Below, piece after piece: positions 39,137-48,500 of a DNA stretch of 64,000 bases; position 1 is the stretch's first letter; every line of letters starts with the position of its first letter. A program made the translations under genes and the position numbers. The notes under the pieces are model-generated. The model searched no databases and was not told the origin of the DNA. It saw only the letters and a list, made by a program, of their open reading frames with translations. This stretch comes from Streptococcus australis (GTDB taxonomy: Bacteria; Bacillota; Bacilli; Lactobacillales; Streptococcaceae): the NCBI RefSeq assembly GCF_015553625.1, contig NZ_JADNGY010000001.1:62001-126000 (forward strand), given 5' to 3'.

Positions 39137-39489
39137 CTAGTATTTTTATATCTATTGGCAGATTATCCGACTTATCCCCATCAACATCTGACTCTAACTC
39201 AACCTCTGAAGAAATCCTAATATTGCGTACTTTGATATATTCGATATTATTGTTACCTACTAGATCCCCTTTTTAATAAATCTGGGATAGCCGATAATTT
39301 AGAAATGATGGATGAATCCTTTAAAATCAAGATATTTCCATATTCATCTGTATTTTCATCAAATAGTTTTTTGTCTGCATAGTAATTGGATAGAAGAACT
39401 AAGACCTGAGTAGCTTCACCTTCATAATTGCCATTTTTGCTTTCAAAAGGTAATAATTGCTTGTTCATAGCTTGGCGAATCAGTTGCAC
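39111..39489 (-). pseudogene. Frameshifted ORF running into attachment copy D
   Basis: The frame from 39489 reads well to ISKLSAIPDLLK near 39270, then ends at 39253. In another frame it continues sensibly (GNNNIEYIKVRNIRISSEVEL...) and stops at 39111 inside the rpsI-like repeat. The break is at an AAAAAGGGG run, a likely single-base indel. The N-terminus also looks cut. The protein is unrecognised; it may have been an element-borne regulatory or replication protein. Confidence 0.4.
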
Positions 39490-39521
39490 CAGCCAAATTA
39501 ATTGTCTTGACCGACGAATAA

Positions 39522-39875
39522 AGCGACTTCTTTCAAGGATTCGACCATAAGGAAACAGTTGGCAGATTCTATAAAAGTGTCGATGTGATTCGGCACGCTC
39601 ATCAGACTCGCTACACAGAGCTGGTACATAATATCTGCTATAATTTTCTGGAAGATTTGGTCAAGCGGTCTTTTAGCCGTGTGACAGGCATACAGGAAAA
39701 ACACTATTTATTTACTTTTTGCACGGGAGGCTTTAAGATGTTGCTGGACGCCTTTCTTGATAATCACTCAGAGTCGCCAGAGTGTCTGGGCTGGGATATG
39801 GCAAAGATATACCGCTGCCTGAAACTGTTCTTTGACGCTGATAAACGCGACATATCAATTAAAATGTCGCACTAA
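39522..39875 (+). pseudogene. TetR/AcrR-type regulator, C-terminal remnant
   Basis: An open frame of 117 codons without its DNA-binding N-terminus; an in-frame TAA lies just before it (39519). VIRHAHQTRYTELVHNI and the helical remainder look like the ligand domain of a small TetR-family regulator. It ends 67 bases before the stress-type gene. Inside its last codons lies GCGACAT-N10-ATGTCGC (39847-39870), a perfect inverted repeat that could be its old operator. Confidence 0.5.
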
Positions 39876-39880
39876 AATGA

Positions 39881-39909
39881 TTGAAAAGTGATTGAAACTG
39901 TGTTATAAT
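39881..39909 (+). promoter_or_regulatory. Promoter of the DUF1269-like gene
   Basis: TTGAAA (39881-39886), 17 bases, TATAAT (39904-39909), starting 11 bases after the GCGACAT/ATGTCGC inverted repeat. Confidence 0.7.
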
Positions 39910-39942
39910 GTATGTGTAATTTTTAGAAAAGAGGTACTAACT

Positions 39943-40551
39943 ATGGAAAACCTAGTAGTTTCAATCTTTAACACTGAAAGCGAAGCTTATCAGTCCTTTG
40001 CGGATTTGAAGGCTTTCCGCCAAACTCAGACGACCAAGGTTGCTCAAATCGCCTTGGTCAAAAATGAAAACGGTCATATCGTTGAAAAAGAACGCTATGA
40101 CTTTGAAGATTCAACGACGGATGCAGCCCTAAAAGGTGGCTTGCTCGGTGCAGTTATCGGGCTTTTGGGTGGTCCTATCGGCGTCTTGTTTGGTTATGGT
40201 ATGGGTAGCCTCTATGGTTTGGCTGCTGGTGATACCATTGATACGGCAGAAAATGGCCTGATTGACGTTGTTTCTCAGAAATTGACTAACGGTGAAACAG
40301 CCGTTGTCGCCTTGGTGCAAGAAGACAACGAAGCAGTCATCGATGCTTACTTCACCAAGTACGACACCCAAATCGTGCGTTGGGATGTAGCAACCGTCGT
40401 AGCCGAAATCGAAGCAGCTCTGCAAGTCCAAGAAGACCTCTACAACCAGGCACGTGCACAAATGAAGGCTGAACGTAAAGCCGAACGCAAGGATAAACTT
40501 GAAGAATTCAAGGCAAATGTCAAAGCAAAATTTGACAAATTGAAAGCGTAA
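39943..40551 (+). CDS. DUF1269-like glycine-zipper protein
   Basis: A 202-residue protein. An N-terminal ferredoxin-like domain (about 1-60, LVVSIFNTESEAYQSFADLK) is followed by a glycine-zipper hydrophobic hairpin (about 68-100, GGLLGAVIGLLGGPIGVLFGYGMG), a second soluble domain (about 105-160) and a Lys/Glu-rich helical tail. This is the DUF1269 layout seen in stress-associated proteins of unknown function. The ATG at 39943 has GAGG 8 bases upstream. It has its own promoter, downstream of a TetR remnant. Confidence 0.75.
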   Translation: MENLVVSIFNTESEAYQSFADLKAFRQTQTTKVAQIALVKNENGHIVEKERYDFEDSTTDAALKGGLLGAVIGLLGGPIGVLFGYGMGSLYGLAAGDTIDTAENGLIDVVSQKLTNGETAVVALVQEDNEAVIDAYFTKYDTQIVRWDVATVVAEIEAALQVQEDLYNQARAQMKAERKAERKDKLEEFKANVKAKFDKLKA

Positions 40552-40557
40552 CGTCTA

Positions 40558-40606
40558 AGCGTCTCATAAATTTAAATGTGACTGAGACGCCATTTAAAAT
40601 TTATGT
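40558..40606 (+). terminator. Overlapping alternative hairpins after DUF1269-like gene
   Basis: GCGTCTCA...TGAGACGC is one stem. CATAAATTTAAATG...CATTTAAAATTTATG, sharing bases with it, is another, so the two are mutually exclusive. There is no clear T-run. The rest of the gap to 40795 holds no intact gene. Confidence 0.45.
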
Positions 40607-40795
40607 GCGTCGGATTCTCACAGTTAAATAATTGCGTTGACAAAGCCGTTACAGCCGTTCTTCCATTCTTTGAAAAGAATGTTTAATAGACAAGAAATCT
40701 GGACTAGTATTGGTCTGGATTTTTTTGTGAATATAGAGGTCATAGCTTTTTGACTATGCTTCGTTATAATTAGAAAAATTTTAAGTTTTATCAAG

Positions 40796-41017
40796 ATGAA
40801 ATCAGTCAGACGAAGACATCCCGAATTAGCACCAGCATCACCACACAAACTAAGACATACTGGTGCTACTCTTGCTAAACAAGCAGGTGTTTCTCTTGAA
40901 GCCTTCTCAGAAGCTCTTACTCATAGTGATAAAGAGATTACAAAAACTTACGTTAATATCAAAGATAAAGTCAATCAGACTGTAGGTGATATTGCTTTTC
41001 GTAGTTTAAAAAATTGA
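40796..41017 (+). pseudogene. Tyrosine integrase, C-terminal remnant
   Basis: The last 73 residues of a Tn916/ICE-type tyrosine recombinase. The catalytic-core end is intact: HKLRHTGATLAKQAGVS (HxxR), ALTHSDKEITKTYVN with the second His and the nucleophile Tyr. About 300 N-terminal residues are missing. It ends about 100 bases from the rpsI 3' end, the position of an integrase gene next to its attachment site. It cannot be active. Confidence 0.85.
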
Positions 41018-41018
41018 T

Positions 41019-41049
41019 GGGGTGAATATGGGGTGAATTTTGGGGTGAA
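41019..41049 (+). repeat. GGGGTGAA direct repeats, integrase arm-site candidates
   Basis: Three copies of GGGGTGAA at 41019, 41030 and 41042, spaced 11-12 bases (about one helical turn), right after the integrase remnant. A single copy precedes attachment copy C at 34009. They fit arm-type binding sites of a Tn916-like integrase. Confidence 0.5.
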
Positions 41050-41065
41050 CTTTGATTTTTTGAAA

Positions 41066-41100
41066 CAAAAAAGACATCCAAGAAATAATTCTTGAATGTC
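41066..41100 (-). terminator. rpsI terminator
   Basis: AGACATTCAAGAA, loop, TTCTTGGATGTCTTTTTTG on the minus strand. Its left relative is at 26637. Confidence 0.8.
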
Positions 41101-41126
41101 TGTAAACGTTGATATAATCGTATTGA

Positions 41127-41519
41127 TTAACGTTTTGAGAATTGTGATGCTTTACGAGCTTTCTTAAGACCTGGTTTCTTACGTTCAACTTTACGTGAGT
41201 CACGAGTAAGAAGTCCTGCGCGTTTCAATGAATCGCGGAAGTCTGGGTCTACTTGAAGAAGGGCACGAGCGATACCGTGACGGATAGCTCCTGATTGACC
41301 AGCGTATCCACCACCTACAACGTTAACGAAAACGTCGTATGAACCTACAGTTGAAGTAACTGCGAATGGTTGGTTGATAACAAGACGAAGGTCAGCGTGT
41401 GGGATGTACTCTTCAACATCTTTTTTGTTAACAGTGATTTTACCAGTTCCTGGAACAAGGCGAACGCGTGCAACAGCGTTTTTACGACGTCCAGTACCTG
41501 CATATTGTGCTTGTGACAT
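41127..41519 (-). CDS. rpsI: Ribosomal protein S9 (uS9)
   Basis: A 130-residue small-subunit protein whose Lys/Arg-rich tail ([12 protein letters not shown]) reaches the P-site tRNA. The start [25 protein letters not shown] and the [19 protein letters not shown] block are canonical. It is the second gene of rplM-rpsI, 18 bases after rplM. Its last 17 codons are repeated in copies B, C and D, so the 3' end is the attachment site of the island block; the reading frame is restored here. Confidence 0.98.
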   Translation of the reverse strand: MSQAQYAGTGRRKNAVARVRLVPGTGKITVNKKDVEEYIPHADLRLVINQPFAVTSTVGSYDVFVNVVGGGYAGQSGAIRHGIARALLQVDPDFRDSLKRAGLLTRDSRKVERKKPGLKKARKASQFSKR

Positions 41520-41537
41520 ACTTTATTGTTCCTTTCC

Positions 41538-41984
41538 TTAGATAAGTCCTGAAATATCAAGAACTTCTGGTTGTTGTGCAGCGTGAGTGTGCTCAGCTCC
41601 AACGAATACTTTCAATTTCATACCTTGAGCGCGGCCAAGAGTATTGTGTGGAAGCATACCTTTAACTGATTTCTCGATCAAACGTACTGCATTTTTAGAA
41701 CGAAGTTCACCAGCAGAGATTGATTTCAATCCACCTGGGTGGTTTGAGTGAGTGTAGTAGATCTTATCAGATGCTTTTTTACCAGTCAATTTAACTTTTT
41801 CAGCATTGATAACGATTACGAAGTCACCTGTATCAGTGTGTGGTGTGAATGTTGGTTTGTTTTTTCCGCGAAGCACGCTAGCAACAACTGCTGAAAGGCG
41901 TCCAAGAGGTACATCAGTTGCGTCAACAACGTACCATTTGCGTTCTACTTGGCCTGGTTTAGCCATGAATGTAGTTTTGTTCAT
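41538..41984 (-). CDS. rplM: Ribosomal protein L13 (uL13)
   Basis: A 148-residue large-subunit protein needed early in 50S assembly. [33 protein letters not shown] and [28 protein letters not shown] are the family blocks. It is first in the rplM-rpsI operon; a structured leader upstream suggests autogenous control by L13. Confidence 0.98.
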   Translation of the reverse strand: MNKTTFMAKPGQVERKWYVVDATDVPLGRLSAVVASVLRGKNKPTFTPHTDTGDFVIVINAEKVKLTGKKASDKIYYTHSNHPGGLKSISAGELRSKNAVRLIEKSVKGMLPHNTLGRAQGMKLKVFVGAEHTHAAQQPEVLDISGLI

Positions 41985-42094
41985 GATTTCTCCTATTATG
42001 AATATCGTTTTTGTTTACAGGGCGGATGTTCCGGTCCGCGAGTTATTTGAAAGGTTCCGGGGCCTTACAAATGGGGTAAACAATACCGCCTACT
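41985..42094 (-). ncRNA. Candidate L13 leader (autoregulatory 5' UTR)
   Basis: The 110-base rplM leader is GC-rich and structured against an AT-rich background. On the minus strand GCGGA-N8-TCCGC forms a hairpin, and AAGGCCCCGGAACCTTT can form another. Firmicutes are known to carry an L13 leader motif at this place; I assign by position and structure, not by alignment. Confidence 0.5.
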
Positions 42095-42124
42095 ATTGTA
42101 TCAAATTTTTCAAATAAAAGTCAA
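42095..42124 (-). promoter_or_regulatory. rplM-rpsI promoter
   Basis: On the minus strand TTGACT (42124-42119), 18 bases, TACAAT (42100-42095). Confidence 0.75.
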
Positions 42125-42137
42125 CCGATTTTAAAAA

Positions 42138-43001
42138 TTATTTGCGATTTTCTTTTCCTATGACAAAGCCGATGAGAGAATTAGGACCGACGTGGGCTGC
42201 AATGACTGGACCTAAAGGCATAATCAAAACTTGAGAGATGGCCGGATTCTCCAACAATTGAGCCTTGAGCTCTTCCGCTCCAGCAAGATCGTCCGTGTAA
42301 GAAACCAAAGCTGTGCTGTGGCCGATATCATCCTGGATGAGTGAAAGCATTTCTCGCATGGCTTTTTTACGCCCCCGAACTTTGGCTATAGGGGCTAACT
42401 TGCCTTCTGCATCAATCCAAAGAAGGGGTTTGATGTTGACCAAACTTCCCACGATGGCTGAACTCTTAGAGAGACGTCCTCCGCGCATCAGATGGTAGAG
42501 ATCATCCACCAAGAAATAGGTCCGTAACTTAGGGGCAACTTCCATCAGCTCTTCCTTAACTTGATCCAAACTCTTTCCTGCATCACGCGCCTCAACTGCT
42601 AGCATAGACAAGTAGCCCTCTCCAATCCCTGCAGCTTTTGGATCGATGATTTCAATCACAGCTTCTGGGTAGTCTTCAAGGATTAAGTCTCTTGCCATGA
42701 CCGCACTCTGGTAGGTCCCTGACAAGACTGAAGAGAAGGCGATATAAAGGAGGTCTTCCTTGCGCTGAGCATAACCCTTGAAAATCTCTTGGAATTGCCC
42801 AACATTGACCTGGCTGGTCGTTGGTTTAGCACCCTTTTGCATTTCTGCTAATAATTGGGGGCTAGTAAGTTTGTCTGGACCTACTGTCTCATAATGAGTC
42901 CCATCGACTTGGATCGACAAACCGACGATTTCTACATCATGCTCCTGTGCCCATCTTTCATCTAAATCTGCAGTTGAATCTGTTAAAATTTTAAAGGTCA
43001 T
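42138..43001 (-). CDS. DegV-family fatty-acid-binding protein
   Basis: A 287-residue DegV protein of the FakB type. [10 protein letters not shown] near the start, TSQVNVGQF near 90 and [11 protein letters not shown] near 120 are the conserved lipid-pocket blocks; the conserved C-terminal [14 protein letters not shown] is present. FakB proteins hand exogenous fatty acids to the FakA kinase for acyl phosphate formation. The start overlaps the NYN gene stop by 4 bases; the rlmB-NYN-degV order forms one operon. Confidence 0.88.
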   Translation of the reverse strand: MTFKILTDSTADLDERWAQEHDVEIVGLSIQVDGTHYETVGPDKLTSPQLLAEMQKGAKPTTSQVNVGQFQEIFKGYAQRKEDLLYIAFSSVLSGTYQSAVMARDLILEDYPEAVIEIIDPKAAGIGEGYLSMLAVEARDAGKSLDQVKEELMEVAPKLRTYFLVDDLYHLMRGGRLSKSSAIVGSLVNIKPLLWIDAEGKLAPIAKVRGRKKAMREMLSLIQDDIGHSTALVSYTDDLAGAEELKAQLLENPAISQVLIMPLGPVIAAHVGPNSLIGFVIGKENRK

Positions 43002-43513
43002 TTACTTGCTCCCATCTCTTTTTGTAGTTGACGTAGGCCCTCTTGGTCAAAAGGCCGTATCGGTGGTTTTTGATCGTTGACGGCTCCTCGCGCCTGGTTC
43101 AAATCAGCTTTGACAACGGCGACTCTCTTCTCCAGCTCACGCGCCGAAACACGGAGCGCTCCTTGAGCAAAGACCGTCCATTGCTCATTCAAGTCACTCG
43201 TCGCGACTGATACTTGGTGAAGGGGGGTATTGAGCTCTGCTGCCAAGCGTTCAATGTAGTCATCGGCGGTTTCATCCTCCGCTGTGAAGACCACTTGGAC
43301 TTGAAATTCCTCATAGGTCTGACGAATCCCTGGCATATATTGGGCATCAAACACACAAATCACGCGAATGCCTTCAAAGCTGGCATAGTGACTAAGCTTT
43401 TCTAGGAGGATCGTTCGTGCGGCATCTAGCTCACTCTTCTTAAAGAGCTGACGGGTTTCCTGCCAGAAGGCAATCATATTGTAGCCGTCCACTAACAAAA
43501 TCTTTTCCTTCAT
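42998..43513 (-). CDS. NYN-domain ribonuclease (YacP/Rae1 family)
   Basis: A 171-residue PIN-like NYN nuclease. [12 protein letters not shown] near residue 5 carries the first acidic residue; VFDAQYMPG and [12 protein letters not shown] supply others. The Bacillus relative Rae1 cleaves mRNA in the ribosome A site. Co-directional with rlmB 29 bases upstream and overlapping degV by 4 bases, it fits a translation-linked operon. Confidence 0.85.
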   Translation of the reverse strand: MKEKILLVDGYNMIAFWQETRQLFKKSELDAARTILLEKLSHYASFEGIRVICVFDAQYMPGIRQTYEEFQVQVVFTAEDETADDYIERLAAELNTPLHQVSVATSDLNEQWTVFAQGALRVSARELEKRVAVVKADLNQARGAVNDQKPPIRPFDQEGLRQLQKEMGASK

Positions 43514-43542
43514 CGACTCCCCCTTCCTACGATTTTCTTCTA

Positions 43543-44271
43543 TTATAGTTTATTGCGAAAGACCTCATACATGAGGATTGCTGCTGCGACACTAGCATTC
43601 AGACTTTGGACATGCCCCTGCATCGGAATCGTAATCATTTCATCCACTTGCTTTTTAATATTGGACGAAATGCCCTTGCCTTCGTTTCCAATGATAAGGG
43701 CTAGCTTCCCACTGGTATTCCATTTGTGAGAAGGCGTTCCATTCATATCGGTTCCAAAAATCCAAAAACCTGCTTCTTTTAATTTATCCAAGGTTTGGCT
43801 AAGGTTGGTCACCCGAGCAATAGGGACATGCTCTACTGCTCCAGTTGAGGTCTTGGCAACAACAGGTGTCACCCCAACAGCACGGTGCTTGGGAATGATG
43901 ACTCCAGCCACCTGGGTAGCGTCGGCTGTTCGGAGAATGGATCCTAAGTTATGGGGATCGGTCAAGCCATCCAAAATCAAGAGCAAGGGATTGTCTTGAT
44001 CAGCTACCTGGGCCAAGATATCATTCAAGTCCGTATAGGCAAATTCTGAAACTCGCAAGACAAAACCTTGGTGGACAGCCCCTTCTGTCATTTCTTGTAA
44101 GGTCTTCTTAGGAGTCCAAGAAATGGACACCTTCTTATCTGCAGCCAGATCCTTGATTTTTTCTACATTCTTTCCTCGCAAATCGTCCTGGATATACAAT
44201 TTATTTCCTGTATTTGCGATCAGTGCTTCTGTGACGGCATGAACGCCGTAAACAATATCGTTTTTTTCCAT
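43543..44271 (-). CDS. rlmB: 23S rRNA 2'-O-ribose methyltransferase (RlmB/TrmH family)
   Basis: A 242-residue SpoU methyltransferase. A small substrate-binding domain (about 1-75, DIVYGVHAVTEAL) is followed by the knotted SPOUT domain with LDGLTDPHNLGSILRTA, LIIGNEGKGIS and MQGHVQSLNASVAAAILMYE. It should methylate G2251 (E. coli numbering) of 23S rRNA or a nearby site. The ATG at 44271 starts 7 bases after a TATACT box with no Shine-Dalgarno, so the message is probably leaderless. The frame is open further upstream to 44310, but that lies beyond the promoter. Confidence 0.88.
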   Translation of the reverse strand: MEKNDIVYGVHAVTEALIANTGNKLYIQDDLRGKNVEKIKDLAADKKVSISWTPKKTLQEMTEGAVHQGFVLRVSEFAYTDLNDILAQVADQDNPLLLILDGLTDPHNLGSILRTADATQVAGVIIPKHRAVGVTPVVAKTSTGAVEHVPIARVTNLSQTLDKLKEAGFWIFGTDMNGTPSHKWNTSGKLALIIGNEGKGISSNIKKQVDEMITIPMQGHVQSLNASVAAAILMYEVFRNKL

Positions 44272-44277
44272 GAAACT

Positions 44278-44306
44278 AGTATAACACAATTGCCATATCA
44301 GGTGAA
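44278..44306 (-). promoter_or_regulatory. rlmB promoter giving a leaderless mRNA
   Basis: On the minus strand TTCACC (44306-44301), 17 bases, TGT-TATACT (extended -10, 44286-44278), then AGTTTC and the ATG at 44271. Transcription should start at or next to the A of the ATG. Confidence 0.6.
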
Positions 44307-44375
44307 ACATTTGAAGTAGCCCACTTTGCTTGTGGTATAATAAAACTAGTTTAGAAAAAGGAAAGAATCAGCATT

Positions 44376-45341
44376 ATGCCACTTATTCACCGAACCATCA
44401 AGATGGTCCTCGCCACCTGTTTGGCTATCTTGCTTGCAGAGTTTTTAGGTCTGGCCTACGCCACCTCTGCGGGGATTATTGCCATCCTCAGCATTACCGA
44501 TACCCGTCGCAGTACAGCTAGATTGGCCTACAACCGCTTTATGTCCATGCTTCTAGCCCTGTTCCTTGGAAGCTTAGCCTTTCAGATTCTCGGCTACAAT
44601 CTCTGGGCTCTTGGTTTTTATCTGGCTACCTATGTCCCACTTGCTTTTCTACAAGGCTGGGAAATTGGCATCACACCAAGTTCTGTCCTGGTTACCCATC
44701 TCCTGCTAGAAAAATCCACTTCTCTAGCCCTATTAGGAAATGAAGTGGCTATTTTCCTAATTGGAACCAGCTTTGCTCTCCTTGCCAATCTCTATATGCC
44801 TTCTCGACAAGAAGAAATTGATCGCTATCACGAGATTGTTGAGGAACAACTCAAGAAGATTCTCTATCGGTTTGCAGAATTTTTAGGAAAAGGAGATGGA
44901 AGCAACGATGCCAGCTTGATTCGTGAGCTAGATTCTATCTTAAAAGAGGCTCTCGATTTGGTATATCTAGACCATTCCAACCACCTCTTCCATCAGACCA
45001 ACTACCATATCCACTATTTTGAAATGCGCAAGCGCCAAAATAATATCCTGCGAGACATGGCCAACAACGTAAACAACTGCCAATTAGCCGCGAGCGAGAG
45101 TCTTATTTTGGCTCAACTCTTTGCTAAAACAGCCAGCCAACTCAGTCAGGAAAATCCAGCTCAATTCCTGCTTGATGAAATCAATCGCTATCTAGCAGTC
45201 TTTCGTGAACGACCTCTTCCTCGATCTCGTCAAGAATTTGAAACCCGAGCGACCCTTTTGCAACTCCTGCGAGATCTTGAAACCTTCATCTCCATCAAGG
45301 TCGAATTTTATCAAAATTATCAGAAGGAACTTCAAGCTTAG
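44376..45341 (+). CDS. Aromatic acid exporter-family membrane protein (DUF939)
   Basis: A 321-residue protein with about four to five N-terminal membrane segments (about 1-145, including LVLATCLAILLAEFLGLAYATSAGIIAIL) and a helical cytoplasmic domain (about 150-321). This is the ArAE_1 layout. Members are assumed to export aromatic acids; direct evidence for Gram-positive forms is thin. AAGGAAAG precedes the ATG and an extended -10 (TGGTATAAT, 44333-44341) lies upstream, divergent from rlmB. Confidence 0.8.
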   Translation: MPLIHRTIKMVLATCLAILLAEFLGLAYATSAGIIAILSITDTRRSTARLAYNRFMSMLLALFLGSLAFQILGYNLWALGFYLATYVPLAFLQGWEIGITPSSVLVTHLLLEKSTSLALLGNEVAIFLIGTSFALLANLYMPSRQEEIDRYHEIVEEQLKKILYRFAEFLGKGDGSNDASLIRELDSILKEALDLVYLDHSNHLFHQTNYHIHYFEMRKRQNNILRDMANNVNNCQLAASESLILAQLFAKTASQLSQENPAQFLLDEINRYLAVFRERPLPRSRQEFETRATLLQLLRDLETFISIKVEFYQNYQKELQA

Positions 45342-45444
45342 CTCTATCTTCAGACCTGTAAAAAGAGACTGGGAAGATTTTTCCAGCTCTTTTTTCTTTG
45401 TCATCAATTTATAACGAATTTTAAGAGAAAAACCTTCATATATA

Positions 45445-45473
45445 TTGAAAGCGCTGTCATAAAGTGTTATGAT
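45445..45473 (+). promoter_or_regulatory. Carboxypeptidase promoter overlapped by a cre site
   Basis: TTGAAA (45445-45450), 17 bases, TATGAT (45468-45473). TGAAAGCGCTGTCA (45446-45459) matches the cre consensus and covers the -35 box, so CcpA should repress this gene when glucose is plentiful. Confidence 0.75.
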
Positions 45474-45511
45474 AGGGGTGCATACATGTAAAGAACAAAG
45501 GAGGTCTCTTT

Positions 45512-48500
45512 ATGCATTCTTCTTATAAGAAGCGTTTGTACACAAACGCACTCAGTCTCTCTACCGCTGTCCTCTTAGCCTTCCTCGCACAAGGCCAAGT
45601 TGCTGCGGACACTGTTGAACCAGCAAGTCCTGCTACACCTGTCGAAAGTGTTCTCAAACCAGAGGAAACCAGTACTAGTCCGGCAAGCAGCACAGAGGCA
45701 ACAAATCCTGCCCCTGCAACAGAAGCGACTGCTAGTCCAGCTAGCACAGGAGAAAGCTCTCCTACCGCTTCAGACACAGCGAGTCCTACAGCCAAAGTAG
45801 AAGCCCCTGTAACAGAGCGGGTTGCAAACACAGAGCCTACTATCAGTCTTACTGATAGCCCTGTTTACATGTCTGAAAAAGGAACGCTGACGGATACTGT
45901 CAAGGATCAAGCTCAGGCTGCTGGAAAGATCAACTGGACCTTGGACGACAAACCACTGGAAGAATGGAAAACTTGGGATATGGAGACAGGAACTCTGTCC
46001 AAAGATCCCTTCATCACAGTTGAAGAGAACAAAAACGGAAATGATTTGGATCTAACCTTTACTGTCAAGGAACTCTTTGGTGAAGATTTAAGTCTTCGGA
46101 GCCCCAATAATATCCGTCGGACCTATCGAAACTATATCGGTGAACACACTTTGGTTGGAACCAGCGCAGATCTTGGACTAACTATTCGCAAGAATCTAAC
46201 CTTCCGTCCATATAAAGATTTCCATACCCACGAGGAGATGCTAGCTTCCATTGAACAGACAAAGGCAGAAGCCAAAACAGACCGTCTGGTTCAGCTCGAA
46301 ACTCTTGGCAAGAGCGCCCAAGGACGGGATATGAAGATGGGAATTGTGAGTAAGGACCAAGCAAGTATTGACCACTATCTCTCATCTACCAATCCAAAAA
46401 CTTTGACCAAACCAAGTGAAATGCTGGCAGCTCTGAAGGACAAAACCTTAGATTACAAACTGCCTGTCCTAGTTCATAATACGCATGCGGATGAACAACC
46501 TGGTATTGATATCATCACCGGTCTCTTCCGTACCTTCGCCACAGAAGATCAAGTCACTTTTAAAACGACAGATGAAGCTGGTAATGTCAAGAATGTAACT
46601 CTGGACATCCCAACTCTCTTAAACAAATTTATCTTCTTGTTTGACTTTACCGAAAACCCAGATGGGGATGCTCTCAACCTGCGTGCTTTGGCCAATGGAC
46701 TGGATCCAAACCGGGATGCTAGCTACCAAACCAACCCAGAAGTGCGTACCGTCATCCAAATGATCAACAAGTGGAATCCAATCGCTCTCTATGATATCCA
46801 TGGATTTGTCAAAGAATTCTTGATCGAGCCTGCAACACCTCCACATGATCCGAACTTTGAATACGACCTCATGTCCAAGCTCATGTTGGAAAATGCCCGC
46901 CATATGGGACGGGCTGGAGTTGCCAATTCCAAATACGATAGCTACATCATTCCAAAACTAGACTGGGGAGATGGCTGGGATGATTCCTTCTCTGGATATA
47001 CAGGTGTCTATGCTGTCTATCACGGTATCTTAGGCCATACGATTGAAATTCCAGAATCCAACCAGGAATCTTATTATGCTGGTCGTAATGCTGTCCTCGG
47101 AGGCATTGACTTCCTCAACCAAGATCCAGACAAACTCCTTGAGATGCGTCTCAACTTCTACTTACGTGGTCTCAACAAGATTGAAGATCCAAAAGCAGAA
47201 AACGAACTGGTCGGTCCAAATGGGGAAATCGTTGGACGTGTGAAAAATGGTCGTCCGAAATTCTTCCCAGACTACTATGTCATCCCAATGAGCCTCGACA
47301 AGGACAATGACGCCCAAGAAGCCTTCAATATGATCGACTACTTCAAACGAAACGGTGTCCTCGTTAAAGAACTCAAAGAAGATACAGGTAGCTACAAAAA
47401 AGGGGACTTAGTCATTGATATGGCCCAAGCCAAACGGGGCTATGCCAACCATATCCTCTATAAAGGTTCGAATGAATCCGCCTGGGCAGCCATGTATGCA
47501 GAACTTCTCGTTAACTTCCCTGATATGAAAGGCTTCAAGGCAGAACCTGTATTCAAGGACGGTCTCTTTGCTGGAAAACTTGGAGAAGTCACAACCACTC
47601 GCGCGACTAGAACCTCTGAGATTGATCCAAAAGCGCCTTACTACGTCATCGCCAATACATCAGCTAGCGCTGTTCAAGCGGTAAACAAGGTGATTTCCCA
47701 AGGCAAATCTGTTTACCTAACAGATGATGGTTACATCGTTGACCGCGATACCTTCGCATCGCTCCTTCCAAATTATGCTATTTACGGTGAAGCCCTCTAC
47801 AAGGTTCCAAACGGTCCAACCTTAAAACCACTGAAAATCTACTCACCTAATTATCACTACGATTGGACTGGAGTAGATGCGCCTGCTCATACTAGTCTGG
47901 TTCTTGAAAAATTAGGTTTCCAAATCGTCGACACTCCTGATGAAGCAGATGTTATTGTTCTTGAAAACAATCGCTTCGATGCCTCCATCTTCGGCAAGAA
48001 ACCAACTCTCGTCATCGGCGGGGAAGCCATGCAGAAACTAGAAAAATTGGGAGTTCTTGCAGGCTTTGATGCTGAAAAACTAAAAGGTGGCAGTGACTAC
48101 GAAGGCTTGATGAAGGCCATCATCGATGACCAAGATCCACTGACCAGCGGTTACAAGAAGAACGCCCTCTTCTACTCCAACTCAGGAAACTGGATTGAAA
48201 AAGTTCCAAGCAACTTCAAAACCTTGATGAGCATCGCTTCAAGCGACTACTACATTGCTGGCTGGTGGCCAAAAAATGAAGTCCTAGCCAATAAGGTCAT
48301 GGCCATTTCTGGAGAACTTCTCGGCCAACCACTCTTTGTCTATGCTGGAAATCCAACCAATCGCCAACACCCTGTCCACTTCTTCCGCTGGGTAACCAAT
48401 GCGATCTTTGGTAGTAAGTTGGCTACCTTGACAGACTACGTTCCAGCTAAAGACCCAGATCAAGTGGTAGTTCCAATTCATAATCAAACAACCACTCAAC

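Noticed and set aside
39498-39704. 68-codon minus-strand frame
   Set aside because: Antisense to the TetR-like remnant, which has the better protein pattern.
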